Shown here in pieces: positions 1 to 8,290 of a stretch of DNA of 45,393 nt. The first letter of the stretch is position 1. Each line of letters starts with the position of its first letter. The translations under genes were made by a program, and so were the position numbers. The notes beneath the pieces were generated by a model that worked only from the letters and a program-made list of their open reading frames with translations, made no database searches and had not been told where the DNA came from. This stretch comes from Streptomyces sp. CoH27 (lineage in GTDB: Bacteria; Actinomycetota; Actinomycetes; Streptomycetales; Streptomycetaceae), in the NCBI RefSeq assembly GCF_020181035.1, contig NZ_JAIQYY010000002.1, positions 507,481 to 552,873 of the forward strand. The letters run 5' to 3'.

Positions 1-622
<622 letters not shown>

Positions 623-1054
623 GGGGCGGGCTCCTCGACGGGCTGCGGCGGTTCGGCCGGGCCGCGCTACGACGGCACTGCCGGGCGGCGCCACGGGTAC
701 CGGGCACGGGGCCGGGGCACAGGGTGTGCCCTCGCAGCCATCTCAGCCCGTACGGGGCCGTACCGCGCGCGGCCGGACCCCATTCGCGGGACGTGCACGG
801 CCGGTCGGGTGACGTGGGGTACGGAGGCGGTACGACGGGCTCAGGCGCTGGTGCCGGTGCCGGTGCCGGTGCCGGTGCCGGTGCCGGGGAGCGTCAGGGA
901 GTGCCGGCCCATGCGCGTACCCGGGGTGACAGCCGGGGCGGGGAATGTACGCCGGGCAGGGGGCCGGGCCCGGATCCCGGTCGGGACCGGGAAGCGGACG
1001 GCCGCTGAAGAGCCGCGCGGCGGGCCCCGGTCGGGACTGGGAGGCGGGCGCCGG
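623..1054. other. 432-bp interval without a convincing gene
   Basis: This interval lies between the DUF6158 gene and the secreted repeat protein, both leftward. Several long frames are open in it but none has a ribosome site, a recognisable domain or consistent codon bias. It holds the GGTGCC repeat at 850-885 and otherwise shows no clear promoter or terminator. Confidence 0.5.
850..885. repeat. GGTGCC hexanucleotide tandem repeat
   Basis: Six perfect copies of GGTGCC in apparently non-coding DNA, about 230 bp upstream of the secreted repeat protein's start. The unit differs from the GGCTCC array inside that gene but has the same length. Confidence 0.85.
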
Positions 1055-1312
1055 TCAGGTGCTGGATGCGCGGGGGGTCGCTGCCTCGCCGCAGCCGCGT
1101 TCGCGGGCGCCCTCGCGGGTGCGGCCCGAGCTGACCAGGCGGCGCGGGTTGCGGCGCAGATACTCGCCCTCCAGCTGCGCCATGCGCTCGTTGTGTGCCC
1201 GCAGCGCGTCGTTCGAGCCGTACAGGAGGGTGTCGTGGCGCGTGCGGTGGATCGTCTCCAGCTCTTTCATGAGCTGCTGGTCGTCCAGTCGGCTGGGGTC
1301 GACTCCGGTCAT
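1055..1312 (-). CDS. DUF6158-type small protein
   Basis: 85 codons of a small, charged, soluble protein without signal peptide or membrane segment. The start is the ATG at 1312 (Met-Thr-Gly-Val-Asp-Pro), because the sequence before it is low-complexity. The core, about residues 6-50, reads as an amphipathic helical hairpin. Motifs such as DDQQLMKELETIHRTRHDT and SNDALRAHNERM match what I recall of actinobacterial DUF6158 proteins, a family of unknown function. The last 20 residues (Gly/Ala/Thr/Ser) look disordered. It stands alone between the ABC-F gene and the secreted repeat protein, and no function can be inferred from context. Confidence 0.75.
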   Translation of the reverse strand: MTGVDPSRLDDQQLMKELETIHRTRHDTLLYGSNDALRAHNERMAQLEGEYLRRNPRRLVSSGRTREGARERGCGEAATPRASST

Positions 1313-1465
1313 GGTGGTGCCCCGCTCGTCCTGTCCGTGGTCCCGGCCCCGAGTGTGTCCGGGGCGGAACCATGGAGCCGGCATTCCTGCATCCACCATA
1401 CGAAGATCCACGGCCCGGGGCCTTGCGAGAGCCCGGCGGCCCCGGACGGATGGCTTCCGGGGCGC

Positions 1466-3085
1466 TCAGCGGGCCCGTTCCACCCGGCGTTCGTCCCAGA
1501 CCGGTTCCGGGGTCTCGCGGACGCGGCCGTCGGTGCCGAAGACCAGGTAGCGGTCGAAGGAGCGGGCGAACCAGCGGTCGTGGGTGACGGCGAGGACCGT
1601 GCCGTCGAAGGCCTCCATGCCCTCCTGGAGGGCCTCGGCCGACTCCAGGTCGAGGTTGTCGGTGGGCTCGTCCAGCAGCAGCGCGGTGGCGCCGGCGAGC
1701 TCCAGCAGCAGGATCTGGAAGCGGGCCTGCTGGCCGCCGGAGAGCCGGTCGAAGGGCTGCTCGGCCTGCTGGGTCAGTTCGTAGCGGCGCAGCCTGGACA
1801 TGGCCGCCCCGCGGTCCTGGGCGTGCTCCTTCCACAGGATGTCGAGGAGGGTGCGGCCGTGGAGTTCGGGGTGCGCGTGGGTCTGCGCGAAGTGGCCGGG
1901 TACGACCCGTGCGCCGAGCTTCCACGTCCCGGTGTGCGCGACGTCCTCGCCGGCGAGGAGGCGGAGGAAGTGCGACTTGCCGGAGCCGTTGGAGCCGAGG
2001 ACGGCGACCCGTTCGCCGTAGAAGACCTCCAGGTCGAAGGGGTGCATCAGGCCGGTCAGTTCGAGTCCCTCGCAGGTGACGGCCCGGATGCCGGTGCGGC
2101 CGCCCTTCAGGCGCATGGTGATGTCCTGCTCGCGAGGCGGCTCCGGCGGCGGTCCGGCCTCCTCGAACTTGCGCAAGCGGGTCTGTGCGGCGGCGTAGCG
2201 GGAGGCCATCTCGTGGCTGACGGCGGCGGCCTGGCGGAGGTTCAGGACGAGCTTCTTCAGCTGGGCGTGCTTCTCGTCCCAGCGGCGGCGCAGCTCCTCG
2301 AAGCGGGCGAAACGTTCACGGCGGGCGTCGTGGTAGGTGGCGAAGCCGCCGCCGTGCACCCAGGCGTCGGCGCCGGCCGGACCGGGCTCGACGGAGACGA
2401 TCTTCTCGGCGGCGCGGGCGAGGAGTTCGCGGTCGTGGGAGACGAACAGGACCGTCTTGCGGGTCTGCCGCAGCTGCTCCTCCAGCCAGCGCTTGCCGGG
2501 CACGTCGAGGTAGTTGTCCGGCTCGTCGAGCAGGAGCACTTCGTCGGTGCCGCGCAGCAGCGCCTCCAGCACGAGGCGTTTCTGCTCGCCGCCGGAGAGG
2601 GTGCGCACCTGGCGCCACTGGGCGCGTTCGTAGGGCATGCCGAGGGCGGCGGTGGTGCACACGTCCCACAGGGTCTCGGCCTCGTAGCCGCGGGCCTCGG
2701 CCCAGTCGGCGAGGGCCTGGGCGTACCGCATCTGGGCGGCCTCGTCGTCGACGGTCATGACGGCGTGCTCGGCCTCGTCCACCGCCCTCGCCGCCTCGCG
2801 GATGCGGGGCGGGGCGACGGACACGAGCAGGTCCCGTACGGTCGTTTCGTCGCGTACGGAGCCCACGAACTGGCGCATCACGCCGAGGCCGCCGCTGACG
2901 GTGACGGTGCCGCCGTGCGGCTTCAGCTCGCCGGAGATCAGCCGGAGCAGAGTGGTCTTGCCGGCGCCGTTCGGGCCGACCAGGGCGACGGCGGAGCCTT
3001 CGCCGACCCGGAAGGACACGTCCCCGAGCAGGGTCCTCCCGTCGGGGAGGTGGTACTCAAGGTGCGCGGCTTCCAGATGTCCCAT
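1466..3085 (-). CDS. ABC-F family ATPase (ribosome-associated type)
   Basis: 539 residues with two ABC ATPase domains and no membrane segment, the ABC-F arrangement. Domain 1 has Walker A GPNGAGKT at 37-44, signature LSGGE at 163-167 and Walker B LLLDEP at 184-189. Domain 2 has Walker A GSNGSGKS at 364-371, signature LSGGQ at 448-452 and LLLDEP at 470-475. A charged linker at about 245-320 carries the Arg/Lys-rich helices expected of the P-site tRNA interaction motif. ABC-F proteins act on the ribosome in translation or in protection from ribosome-targeting drugs; which applies here cannot be told from sequence. The ATG at 3085 has no obvious ribosome site. The 183-bp interval upstream contains a triple 17-bp repeat that could belong to its leader. 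Confidence 0.93.
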   Translation of the reverse strand: MGHLEAAHLEYHLPDGRTLLGDVSFRVGEGSAVALVGPNGAGKTTLLRLISGELKPHGGTVTVSGGLGVMRQFVGSVRDETTVRDLLVSVAPPRIREAARAVDEAEHAVMTVDDEAAQMRYAQALADWAEARGYEAETLWDVCTTAALGMPYERAQWRQVRTLSGGEQKRLVLEALLRGTDEVLLLDEPDNYLDVPGKRWLEEQLRQTRKTVLFVSHDRELLARAAEKIVSVEPGPAGADAWVHGGGFATYHDARRERFARFEELRRRWDEKHAQLKKLVLNLRQAAAVSHEMASRYAAAQTRLRKFEEAGPPPEPPREQDITMRLKGGRTGIRAVTCEGLELTGLMHPFDLEVFYGERVAVLGSNGSGKSHFLRLLAGEDVAHTGTWKLGARVVPGHFAQTHAHPELHGRTLLDILWKEHAQDRGAAMSRLRRYELTQQAEQPFDRLSGGQQARFQILLLELAGATALLLDEPTDNLDLESAEALQEGMEAFDGTVLAVTHDRWFARSFDRYLVFGTDGRVRETPEPVWDERRVERAR

Positions 3086-3118
3086 GGGCAGGCATTCTGC
3101 GGGGCGGCCTCGGCCCGG

Positions 3119-3169
3119 GGCAAACGCTTATCCCCGGCAAACGCTCGTCCCCGGCAAACGCTCGTCCCC
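3119..3169. repeat. Three tandem 17-bp repeats upstream of the ABC-F gene
   Basis: Three contiguous copies of GGCAAACGCTCGTCCCC. The first copy (3119-3135) differs at two positions, while copies at 3136-3152 and 3153-3169 are identical. The array ends 34 bp upstream of the ABC-F start codon on the side where its leader or promoter must be. Confidence 0.9.
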
Positions 3170-3268
3170 GGGCAGGCTTGCCTCGCGGGCACACAGCCGC
3201 GCCGGGTACACGCTCGCACCCGGCGCACGGCACGGGCCTGCGCCCCGGGCCGGTCCCCCGCCCTCCCG

Positions 3269-3952
3269 CTATCCCGCCGTGTCGAGTCCCGCGTCGAACC
3301 CCGCCGAGTCGAGCGCTTCCCCCGTCGGGCCGGGCTCTCCGGCCGGTTCCACCGCGGCGCCCTGCCAGGACAGGACTTTCCAGCCATCGGCCGGGGCGCC
3401 CTCCAGGATGACGACGCCGGTGTTGTCCAGGGGGCGGGCGGCGACGAAGGCGGCGTCGACGTTGGCGGCGCGTGCGGCGGTCCACACGCGGATCGCGGCG
3501 CCGTGGCTGACCATGGCGACGGTGCCGGCGCCGCCGGCCGCGGCCTCGGCGATCACGGCGTCGTAGCGGGCGAGGGCCTCGTCGCCGCTCTCGCCGCCGG
3601 GCACGCGCAGCGTGGTGTCCCCGGCCGCCCACGCGAACACCGTGCGCAGGTACTGCACGCCGCCCGGCGAGTCCCCGGGCAGCATCTCCAGGTCGCCGGC
3701 GGACAGCTCGCGGATGCCGGCGCGGACGATCGGCTCAAGGCCCCGGGCGGCGGCCAGCGGGGCGGCCGTCAGCTGGGTGCGCAGCAGTGTGGAGACGTAG
3801 AGAGCCTCGATGGCCTCGCCGGCGAGCGCCGCGGGCAGTGCGGCGGCCTGTACCTCGCCGAGCGGGGTCAGCCCCGGTCCGGGCACGGCGGTGTCCAGCA
3901 GGTGGTCCACGTTCGACGGGGTCTCACCGTGGCGGACGAGGAGCAGACGCAT
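3269..3952 (-). CDS. Histidine phosphatase family protein (phosphoglycerate-mutase-like)
   Basis: 227 residues from the ATG at 3952, which is preceded by AAGGGAG and directly begins the core strand MRLLLVRHGET. The catalytic phospho-acceptor is His8 of the RHGE motif. The second pocket His is His150 in VSHGA, and Arg58 and Glu82 sit where the family's conserved Arg and acid are expected. Length and motifs fit the cytosolic branch of the histidine phosphatase superfamily, which hydrolyses small phosphoesters. The substrate cannot be predicted. The C-terminal 20 residues are acidic and Gly-rich, probably disordered. The gene diverges from a SAM methyltransferase across a 212-bp region containing a perfect palindrome. 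Confidence 0.9.
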   Translation of the reverse strand: MRLLLVRHGETPSNVDHLLDTAVPGPGLTPLGEVQAAALPAALAGEAIEALYVSTLLRTQLTAAPLAAARGLEPIVRAGIRELSAGDLEMLPGDSPGGVQYLRTVFAWAAGDTTLRVPGGESGDEALARYDAVIAEAAAGGAGTVAMVSHGAAIRVWTAARAANVDAAFVAARPLDNTGVVILEGAPADGWKVLSWQGAAVEPAGEPGPTGEALDSAGFDAGLDTAG

Positions 3953-4060
3953 GCGGGGTTCTCCCTTCACGCCGGTCGGGCGCCCGGCGCGCGCACCCAC
4001 CGGAAAGCGGGCCCTTGCAGGGTAACCACACCTGTCGGCATGCCCGGCCGGCCAAGGTTT

Positions 4061-4075
4061 CTGACGTTACGTCAG
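4061..4075. promoter_or_regulatory. Perfect palindrome CTGACGTTACGTCAG, candidate operator
   Basis: Two 7-bp arms, CTGACGT and ACGTCAG, flank one central T. The site lies in the divergent region between the histidine phosphatase (start 3952) and the methyltransferase (start 4165), just upstream of unusually AT-rich sequence (CATTATGCAAAA, 4078-4089) that could hold a -10 element. No regulator gene is adjacent, so the binding protein is unknown. Confidence 0.6.
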
Positions 4076-4164
4076 TCCATTATGCAAAACGACGGTCTCA
4101 TTATTCGGCATGCGCGCGTACGGTGATGCGTACACCGCCGGAACCAGAGGTGAAGGGGAACACC

Positions 4165-4989
4165 ATGCCGAAAGCGCAGGAGACCGCCGTCTACACGCAC
4201 GGGCACCACGAGTCGGTGCTGCGTTCGCACACCTGGCGGACCGCCGCCAACTCCGCGGCCTATCTGCTCGGTTCGCTGAAGCCGCACATGAAGATCCTGG
4301 ACATCGGCTGCGGCCCCGGCACCATCACCGCCGACCTCGCGGAACTGGTCCCCGACGGCCATGTCACCGGCGTCGACGCGGCGCCGGGCATCCTGGAGCA
4401 GGCCCGGGCCACCGCCGCCGGGCGCGGACTGGCCAACGTGGACTTCGCGGTCGCCGACGTCCACGCCCTGGACTACCCGGACGACACCTTCTGCGTGGTC
4501 CACGCCCACCAGGTGCTCCAGCACGTCGGCGACCCGGTGCAGGCGCTGCGCGAGATGCGGCGCGTGACGAAGCCGGGCGGGTACATCGCCGTACGCGACG
4601 CGGACTACGCGGCGATGACCTGGTACCCGGTGGTGCCCGGCCTGGACGACTGGCTGGACCTGTACGAGCGGGTGGCCCGCGCCAACGGCGGCGAGCCGGA
4701 CGCCGGACGCCGGCTGAAGGCCTGGGCGCTGGCCGCCGGGCTGACCGACATCACCGCCACCACCGGCACCTGGACGTTCGCCACGGCCGAGGAGCGGGCC
4801 TGGTGGAGCGGCCTGTGGGCGGACCGCACTCTGGCCTCGGCCTACGCCGACCGGGCCACGCAGGGCGGGCACGCGACCGAGGAGCAGCTGCGGGCGGTGT
4901 CCGAGGCGTGGCGGGAGTGGGGCCGGCGCGAGGACGGCTGGTTCGCCGTGCTGCACGGGGAGATCCTGTGCCGCAAGGAGCGTGACTGA
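4165..4989 (+). CDS. Class I SAM-dependent methyltransferase
   Basis: 274 residues from the ATG at 4165, which has a GAAGGGG ribosome site; upstream in-frame sequence is not protein-like. Motif I, ILDIGCGPGT, is at 44-53 and binds S-adenosylmethionine. A following acidic residue at the end of strand 2 (GVDAA) and the FCVVHAHQVLQHV segment give a typical methyltransferase-11/UbiE-like fold. The early THGHHESVLRSHTWRTAANSA region resembles small-molecule methyltransferases annotated generically in actinomycetes. The C-terminal part is Trp-rich, likely part of the acceptor pocket. The substrate is unknown and the gene is not in an obvious biosynthetic cluster. Transcription probably starts in the AT-rich stretch after the palindrome at 4061. 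Confidence 0.9.
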   Translation: MPKAQETAVYTHGHHESVLRSHTWRTAANSAAYLLGSLKPHMKILDIGCGPGTITADLAELVPDGHVTGVDAAPGILEQARATAAGRGLANVDFAVADVHALDYPDDTFCVVHAHQVLQHVGDPVQALREMRRVTKPGGYIAVRDADYAAMTWYPVVPGLDDWLDLYERVARANGGEPDAGRRLKAWALAAGLTDITATTGTWTFATAEERAWWSGLWADRTLASAYADRATQGGHATEEQLRAVSEAWREWGRREDGWFAVLHGEILCRKERD

Positions 4990-5010
4990 CAGGAGCCGGC
5001 AGGCCTGCGG

Positions 5011-5697
5011 TCAGCGGGGTTCCTCGCCCGTGAAGGAGTACGCGGCCCAGGGGCCGGTGAGCTCCACCCGGACTCCCGGCTCCTCGGGTGTGCGGTCGAT
5101 CAGTTCCACGAACTCCTCGCAGGCGGCTCGGGGCACCAGGTAGGCGGCGTCGAGCACGTTCCGGACTGCCGGGCCGGACACCGGGCAGGTCTGCGGGGCA
5201 TGGATGCGGCAGTCCTCCGCCCGTCCGGCCAGGCGCTCGTGCAGGGAGCGGGCGAACGCCTCGCCGGGTGTGGCGACGGCTCCGGGTGCGGCGGCGGGCG
5301 CGGGCTCCGTGTACACCTTCACGCCCCACTCCACCCGGCCCTCCAGCCGGTCCAGGACGCGCCGGAAAGCGTCCCCGTGCATCTCCAGCATCGTGCGCAC
5401 CATGCTGTCGTCCTCGCAGACGGTCGCGAGCCGCAACGGCAGCGGCGTGGTGACCGTGGTCAGCGCGGCGATCACACCCTGGTGGGCACGGGCCGTGGCG
5501 GCGAACCACACCGGATCCTGGAGATGCGCCTGCAGTGCCTCCTCGCCGAAGTCGGCCGCCGGGACCGTACTGACGACCGCGACCAGATCGCGGTGGCGCA
5601 GCAGGCCCGGCGGCACGCCCGCGACGCCCGTCAGCTGGGCCTGCAGGGGCGTGCCGAAGGGGCGGCAGACCGCGTAGACGTAGCGCAGCCCGGACAT
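5011..5697 (-). CDS. GvpL/GvpF family gas vesicle protein, orphan
   Basis: 228 residues from the ATG at 5697, preceded by a strong GGAAGGAGG. The opening (LRYVYAVCRP), the VSTVPAADFGEEAL segment, the LPLRLATVCEDD motif and the EWGVKVY strand are hallmarks of GvpL/GvpF. These proteins form a two-domain ferredoxin-like fold and are minor gas-vesicle components needed for assembly. No other gas-vesicle gene (gvpA, gvpJ, gvpK, gvpN, gvpO) is visible in the window. In S. coelicolor, as I recall, a gvp cluster lies next to a transketolase gene, so this is probably a relic or a repurposed member of that cluster. It is intact, with no frameshift. It lies downstream of transketolase but has its own 169-bp upstream region with paired direct repeats. 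Confidence 0.88.
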   Translation of the reverse strand: MSGLRYVYAVCRPFGTPLQAQLTGVAGVPPGLLRHRDLVAVVSTVPAADFGEEALQAHLQDPVWFAATARAHQGVIAALTTVTTPLPLRLATVCEDDSMVRTMLEMHGDAFRRVLDRLEGRVEWGVKVYTEPAPAAAPGAVATPGEAFARSLHERLAGRAEDCRIHAPQTCPVSGPAVRNVLDAAYLVPRAACEEFVELIDRTPEEPGVRVELTGPWAAYSFTGEEPR

Positions 5698-5769
5698 GGC
5701 GCCTCCTTCCGCCGCGACCTCGTACCCGCCCCCTGCCGTTCTCCTCGCTCCGTACAGTGTTCCTCGCCG

Positions 5770-5820
5770 CCGTCGTACGGCGAAACTGTCCGGCTCCACC
5801 GTCGTACGGCGGAACTGTCC
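5770..5820. repeat. Two 22-bp direct repeats upstream of gvpL/F
   Basis: Copies at 5770-5791 and 5799-5820 share CCGTCGTACGGCG and ACTGTCC with one mismatch and are spaced 29 bp apart, close to three helical turns. They lie about 75-125 bp upstream of the GvpL/F start codon, where a regulator or sigma-factor site would be expected. A degenerate third element, CGTACAGTGTT, follows at 5751-5761. Confidence 0.8.
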
Positions 5821-5866
5821 AGGTCCAGCCTGACCCGGCGGCCGCGTCCGCGCCACAGATCGCGGC

Positions 5867-7717
5867 TCAGTGTGCGGCCGTCGTCTCCTCCACCAGCAGT
5901 CTGGCGGCCTGGACGATGCCCACGGCGTCGATGCCGGCCGCGTGCAGTTGCTGGTCGGGGGCGGCCGAGCCCGGCATGGTGCGGACCGCGAGCCGGACCA
6001 GCCGGGGCACCGGGCGGCCGTCGGCGAAGACCTCCGCGACGGCGTCGCCGAGGCCGCCCTCGGGATGGTGGTCCTCGACGGTGATCAGGCAGCCGGTCTC
6101 CTCGGCGGCCCGGCGCAGGGTCCCGGCGTCCACGGGCTTGACCGAGTACAGGTCGATCACGCGCACCCGGATGCCGTCCTCGGCGAGCCGGTCGGCCGCC
6201 GTCAGCGCCTCCGGCACGGTCACCCCGGCCGCGACGATCGTCAGCCGGTCCTCCTCACCGGACCGCAGTGTCCTGCTGCCGCCGACCGGGAACTCCTCGC
6301 CGGGGCCGTAGAGCACCGGGGTCGCGCCGCGCGAGGTGCGCAGATAGCGGATGCCGTCGAGGCCGGCCATGGCCGCGACCAGGTGGGCGGTCTGGTTGGC
6401 GTCGCACGGGTACAGCACGGTCGAACCGTGCACGGCGCGGAACATGGCCAGGTCCTCCAGGCCCATCTGGGAGGGCCCGTCCTGCCCGATCGCGACACCG
6501 GCGTGCGAGCCGACCAGATTGATCCCGGAGCCGCTGACGGACGCCATGCGCACGAAGTCGTGAGCGCGGGTGAAGAACGCGGCGAACGTCGAGGCGTACG
6601 GCAGCCAGCCGCGCGTGGCCAGGCCGACGCAGGCGGCGACGAGCTGCTGCTCGGCGATGTAGCACTCGAAGAACCGCTCGGGGTGGGCCATGGCGAACTC
6701 CTCGGTGCGGGTGGAGTCGCCGACCTCGCCGTCGAGGGCGACGACATCGCCGCGGGCGGTGCCGAGCGCGGCGAGGGCCGCGCCGAAGGCGTCCCGCGTC
6801 GCGACCTTGTCGCCCTCGTCGTAGCGCGGAAGCTGGAGCACCTCGGTGGTCAGGTCGCGCAGCGCGGCGGCGGCCTGCGGCTCGCCGACCCGGACGCGCA
6901 GGTCACGCGGGCCGCCGAGTTCGGCGACGGCCTGGTCGGCGTCCGGCAGCGGTTTACCGTGGAGCCCCTCGCGGTCCTCCACGGCGGCCACGCCCTTGCC
7001 CTTGAGGGTGCGGGCGAGGATCACCACGGGCTGCCCGATGGTGGACCGGGCCTCCCCGTAGGCCCGGTCGATCGCGTCGACGTCGTGGCCGTCGGTCTCG
7101 ATGGTGTGCCAGCCGAAGGCCTGGAAGCGGTGGACGTAGGCGTCCAGGTCGTGGCCGTGCCGGGTGGGGCCGCGCTGGCCGAGCCGGTTGACGTCCACGA
7201 TCGTGATCAGGTTGTCCAGCCGCTCGTACCCGGCGTGCTCGGCGGCCTCCCACACCGAGCCCTCGGCCAGCTCGCTGTCGCCGCACAGCACCCACACCCG
7301 GTAGCCGGTCCGCTCCAGCCGCTTGCCCGACAGGGCGATGCCGACCCCTACGGGCAGGCCCTGACCGAGGGATCCGGTGGCCGTCTCAACCCAGGGCAGC
7401 CGCCGGGGCGTGGGATGCCCCTCCAGCCGGCTGCCGAGCCCCCGGAAGGTGAGCAGTTCGCCGTCCTCGATCGCGCCGGCCGCCTTGTACGCGGCGTACA
7501 GCAGGGGTGAGGCGTGGCCCTTGGACAGCACGAAGCGGTCGTTGGCGGGGTGCTCGGGGCGTTCGAAGTCGTAGCGCAGGTGGTGCGCCAGCAGGACGGC
7601 CATCAGGTCGGCCGCGGACATCGAGGAAGTGGGGTGCCCGGAGCCCGCGGCGGCGGAGGCGCGCACACTGTCCACCCTCAACTGCTGGCCCAGTTCGGTG
7701 AGTTCGGCGGTATTCAT
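5867..7717 (-). CDS. Transketolase
   Basis: 616 residues from the ATG at 7717 (GGAGA upstream). The enzyme uses thiamine diphosphate to move two-carbon ketol units between sugar phosphates in the pentose phosphate pathway. The thiamine-binding motif starts at GDSELAEG (146-153) and ends near Asn177 in VDVNRLGQ. Conserved pocket histidines are His28 (SGHPTS), His68 (KGHASP) and His101 (EGHPTP). The pyrimidine-domain catalytic Glu is Glu356 in YIAEQQ. At about 616 residues it is the shorter, human-like single-chain type and not the roughly 700-residue E. coli type, so it may be a second copy beside a housekeeping transketolase elsewhere. It reads leftward toward gvpL/F and diverges from the VOC gene. 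Confidence 0.93.
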   Translation of the reverse strand: MNTAELTELGQQLRVDSVRASAAAGSGHPTSSMSAADLMAVLLAHHLRYDFERPEHPANDRFVLSKGHASPLLYAAYKAAGAIEDGELLTFRGLGSRLEGHPTPRRLPWVETATGSLGQGLPVGVGIALSGKRLERTGYRVWVLCGDSELAEGSVWEAAEHAGYERLDNLITIVDVNRLGQRGPTRHGHDLDAYVHRFQAFGWHTIETDGHDVDAIDRAYGEARSTIGQPVVILARTLKGKGVAAVEDREGLHGKPLPDADQAVAELGGPRDLRVRVGEPQAAAALRDLTTEVLQLPRYDEGDKVATRDAFGAALAALGTARGDVVALDGEVGDSTRTEEFAMAHPERFFECYIAEQQLVAACVGLATRGWLPYASTFAAFFTRAHDFVRMASVSGSGINLVGSHAGVAIGQDGPSQMGLEDLAMFRAVHGSTVLYPCDANQTAHLVAAMAGLDGIRYLRTSRGATPVLYGPGEEFPVGGSRTLRSGEEDRLTIVAAGVTVPEALTAADRLAEDGIRVRVIDLYSVKPVDAGTLRRAAEETGCLITVEDHHPEGGLGDAVAEVFADGRPVPRLVRLAVRTMPGSAAPDQQLHAAGIDAVGIVQAARLLVEETTAAH

Positions 7718-7854
7718 GTTTCTCCACGGCTGTCGGTGCGGGTCGGCTCACGGGAGGCTTTCCGTGTAACCGGCGCCGGAGCACGTAAACCTCCGGCGGG
7801 TCACCCGAACGGCATGTCACGCGGGCGGCCTCGTGCCTCCCGGGGCGCCCCAAC

Positions 7855-7860
7855 TAGGCT
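7855..7860 (+). promoter_or_regulatory. Candidate -10 element of a leaderless VOC transcript
   Basis: TAGGCT matches TANNNT and lies 7 nt before the VOC gene's ATG. There is no ribosome-site-like purine run in the gap. A transcript starting 6-8 nt after the hexamer would begin at the start codon. Confidence 0.45.
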
Positions 7861-7867
7861 CAAGACC

Positions 7868-8218
7868 ATGGAGATTCTGGGCGCCTCGCTGCGCATCTGC
7901 GTCGACGACCTCGAAGCCGCGGTCCCGTTCTACGAGCGGCTGGCGGGCGGCAGAGCCCTACGGTTCGAGCGCGGTGGGGTGCAGGTCGCCGCGATCGGCT
8001 CGTTTCTGCTGATGAGCGGCCCGGAGGCGGAGCTGGAGATCCTGCGGAAGGTGACGGCGACGATCGCGGTGAAGGACGTCGAGGAGGCGCACCAGGTGCT
8101 GACCGGCCTCGGCGCCCGGATCCTCGCCGGGCCGGTGCCGACGCCGGCCGGCCGCAATCTGCTGGCGATGCATCCGGACGGCGCCGTCTTCGAGTACGTG
8201 GACCAGCAGCGGTCCTGA
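7868..8218 (+). CDS. VOC superfamily (glyoxalase/dioxygenase fold) protein
   Basis: 116 residues from the ATG at 7868, a single vicinal-oxygen-chelate domain. It opens with the typical strand and helix ASLRICVDDLEAAVPFYERL. The second half-module, IAVKDVEEAHQVLTGLGARIL, ends in MHPDGAVFEYVDQ, where Glu before the final Tyr-Val sits at the usual metal-ligand position. The first-half His ligand found in glyoxalase I is not obvious, so function may be binding rather than catalysis. There is no clear ribosome site; a TAGGCT hexamer 7 nt upstream suggests leaderless expression. It diverges from transketolase and converges on the DUF5107 gene. The substrate is unknown. Confidence 0.85.
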   Translation: MEILGASLRICVDDLEAAVPFYERLAGGRALRFERGGVQVAAIGSFLLMSGPEAELEILRKVTATIAVKDVEEAHQVLTGLGARILAGPVPTPAGRNLLAMHPDGAVFEYVDQQRS

Positions 8219-8290
8219 GCCGCCCCGCTCAGGGCCGCTCAGAACCCGCCGCGCTCAGAAACCCGCCCCGCTCAGGGACCGGCCCGCTCA
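8219..8290. repeat. Irregular CGCTCAG repeats between convergent genes
   Basis: Five occurrences of GCTCAG separated by variable C/G-rich spacers fill the space between the VOC stop and the DUF5107 stop. On the minus strand each reads CTGAGC and carries a TGA, so they look like slipped copies of the DUF5107 terminal region. No hairpin typical of a terminator was recognised. Confidence 0.6.

Noticed and set aside
3119..3169. CRISPR-like array
   Set aside because: The 17-bp units are directly adjacent with no spacers, and there are no cas genes.
809..4126. Very long rightward open frame opposite the ABC-F and phosphatase genes
   Set aside because: It is antisense to clear ABC-F and phosphatase domains; high G+C removes stop codons from the mirror frame. 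The translation has no recognisable domain.
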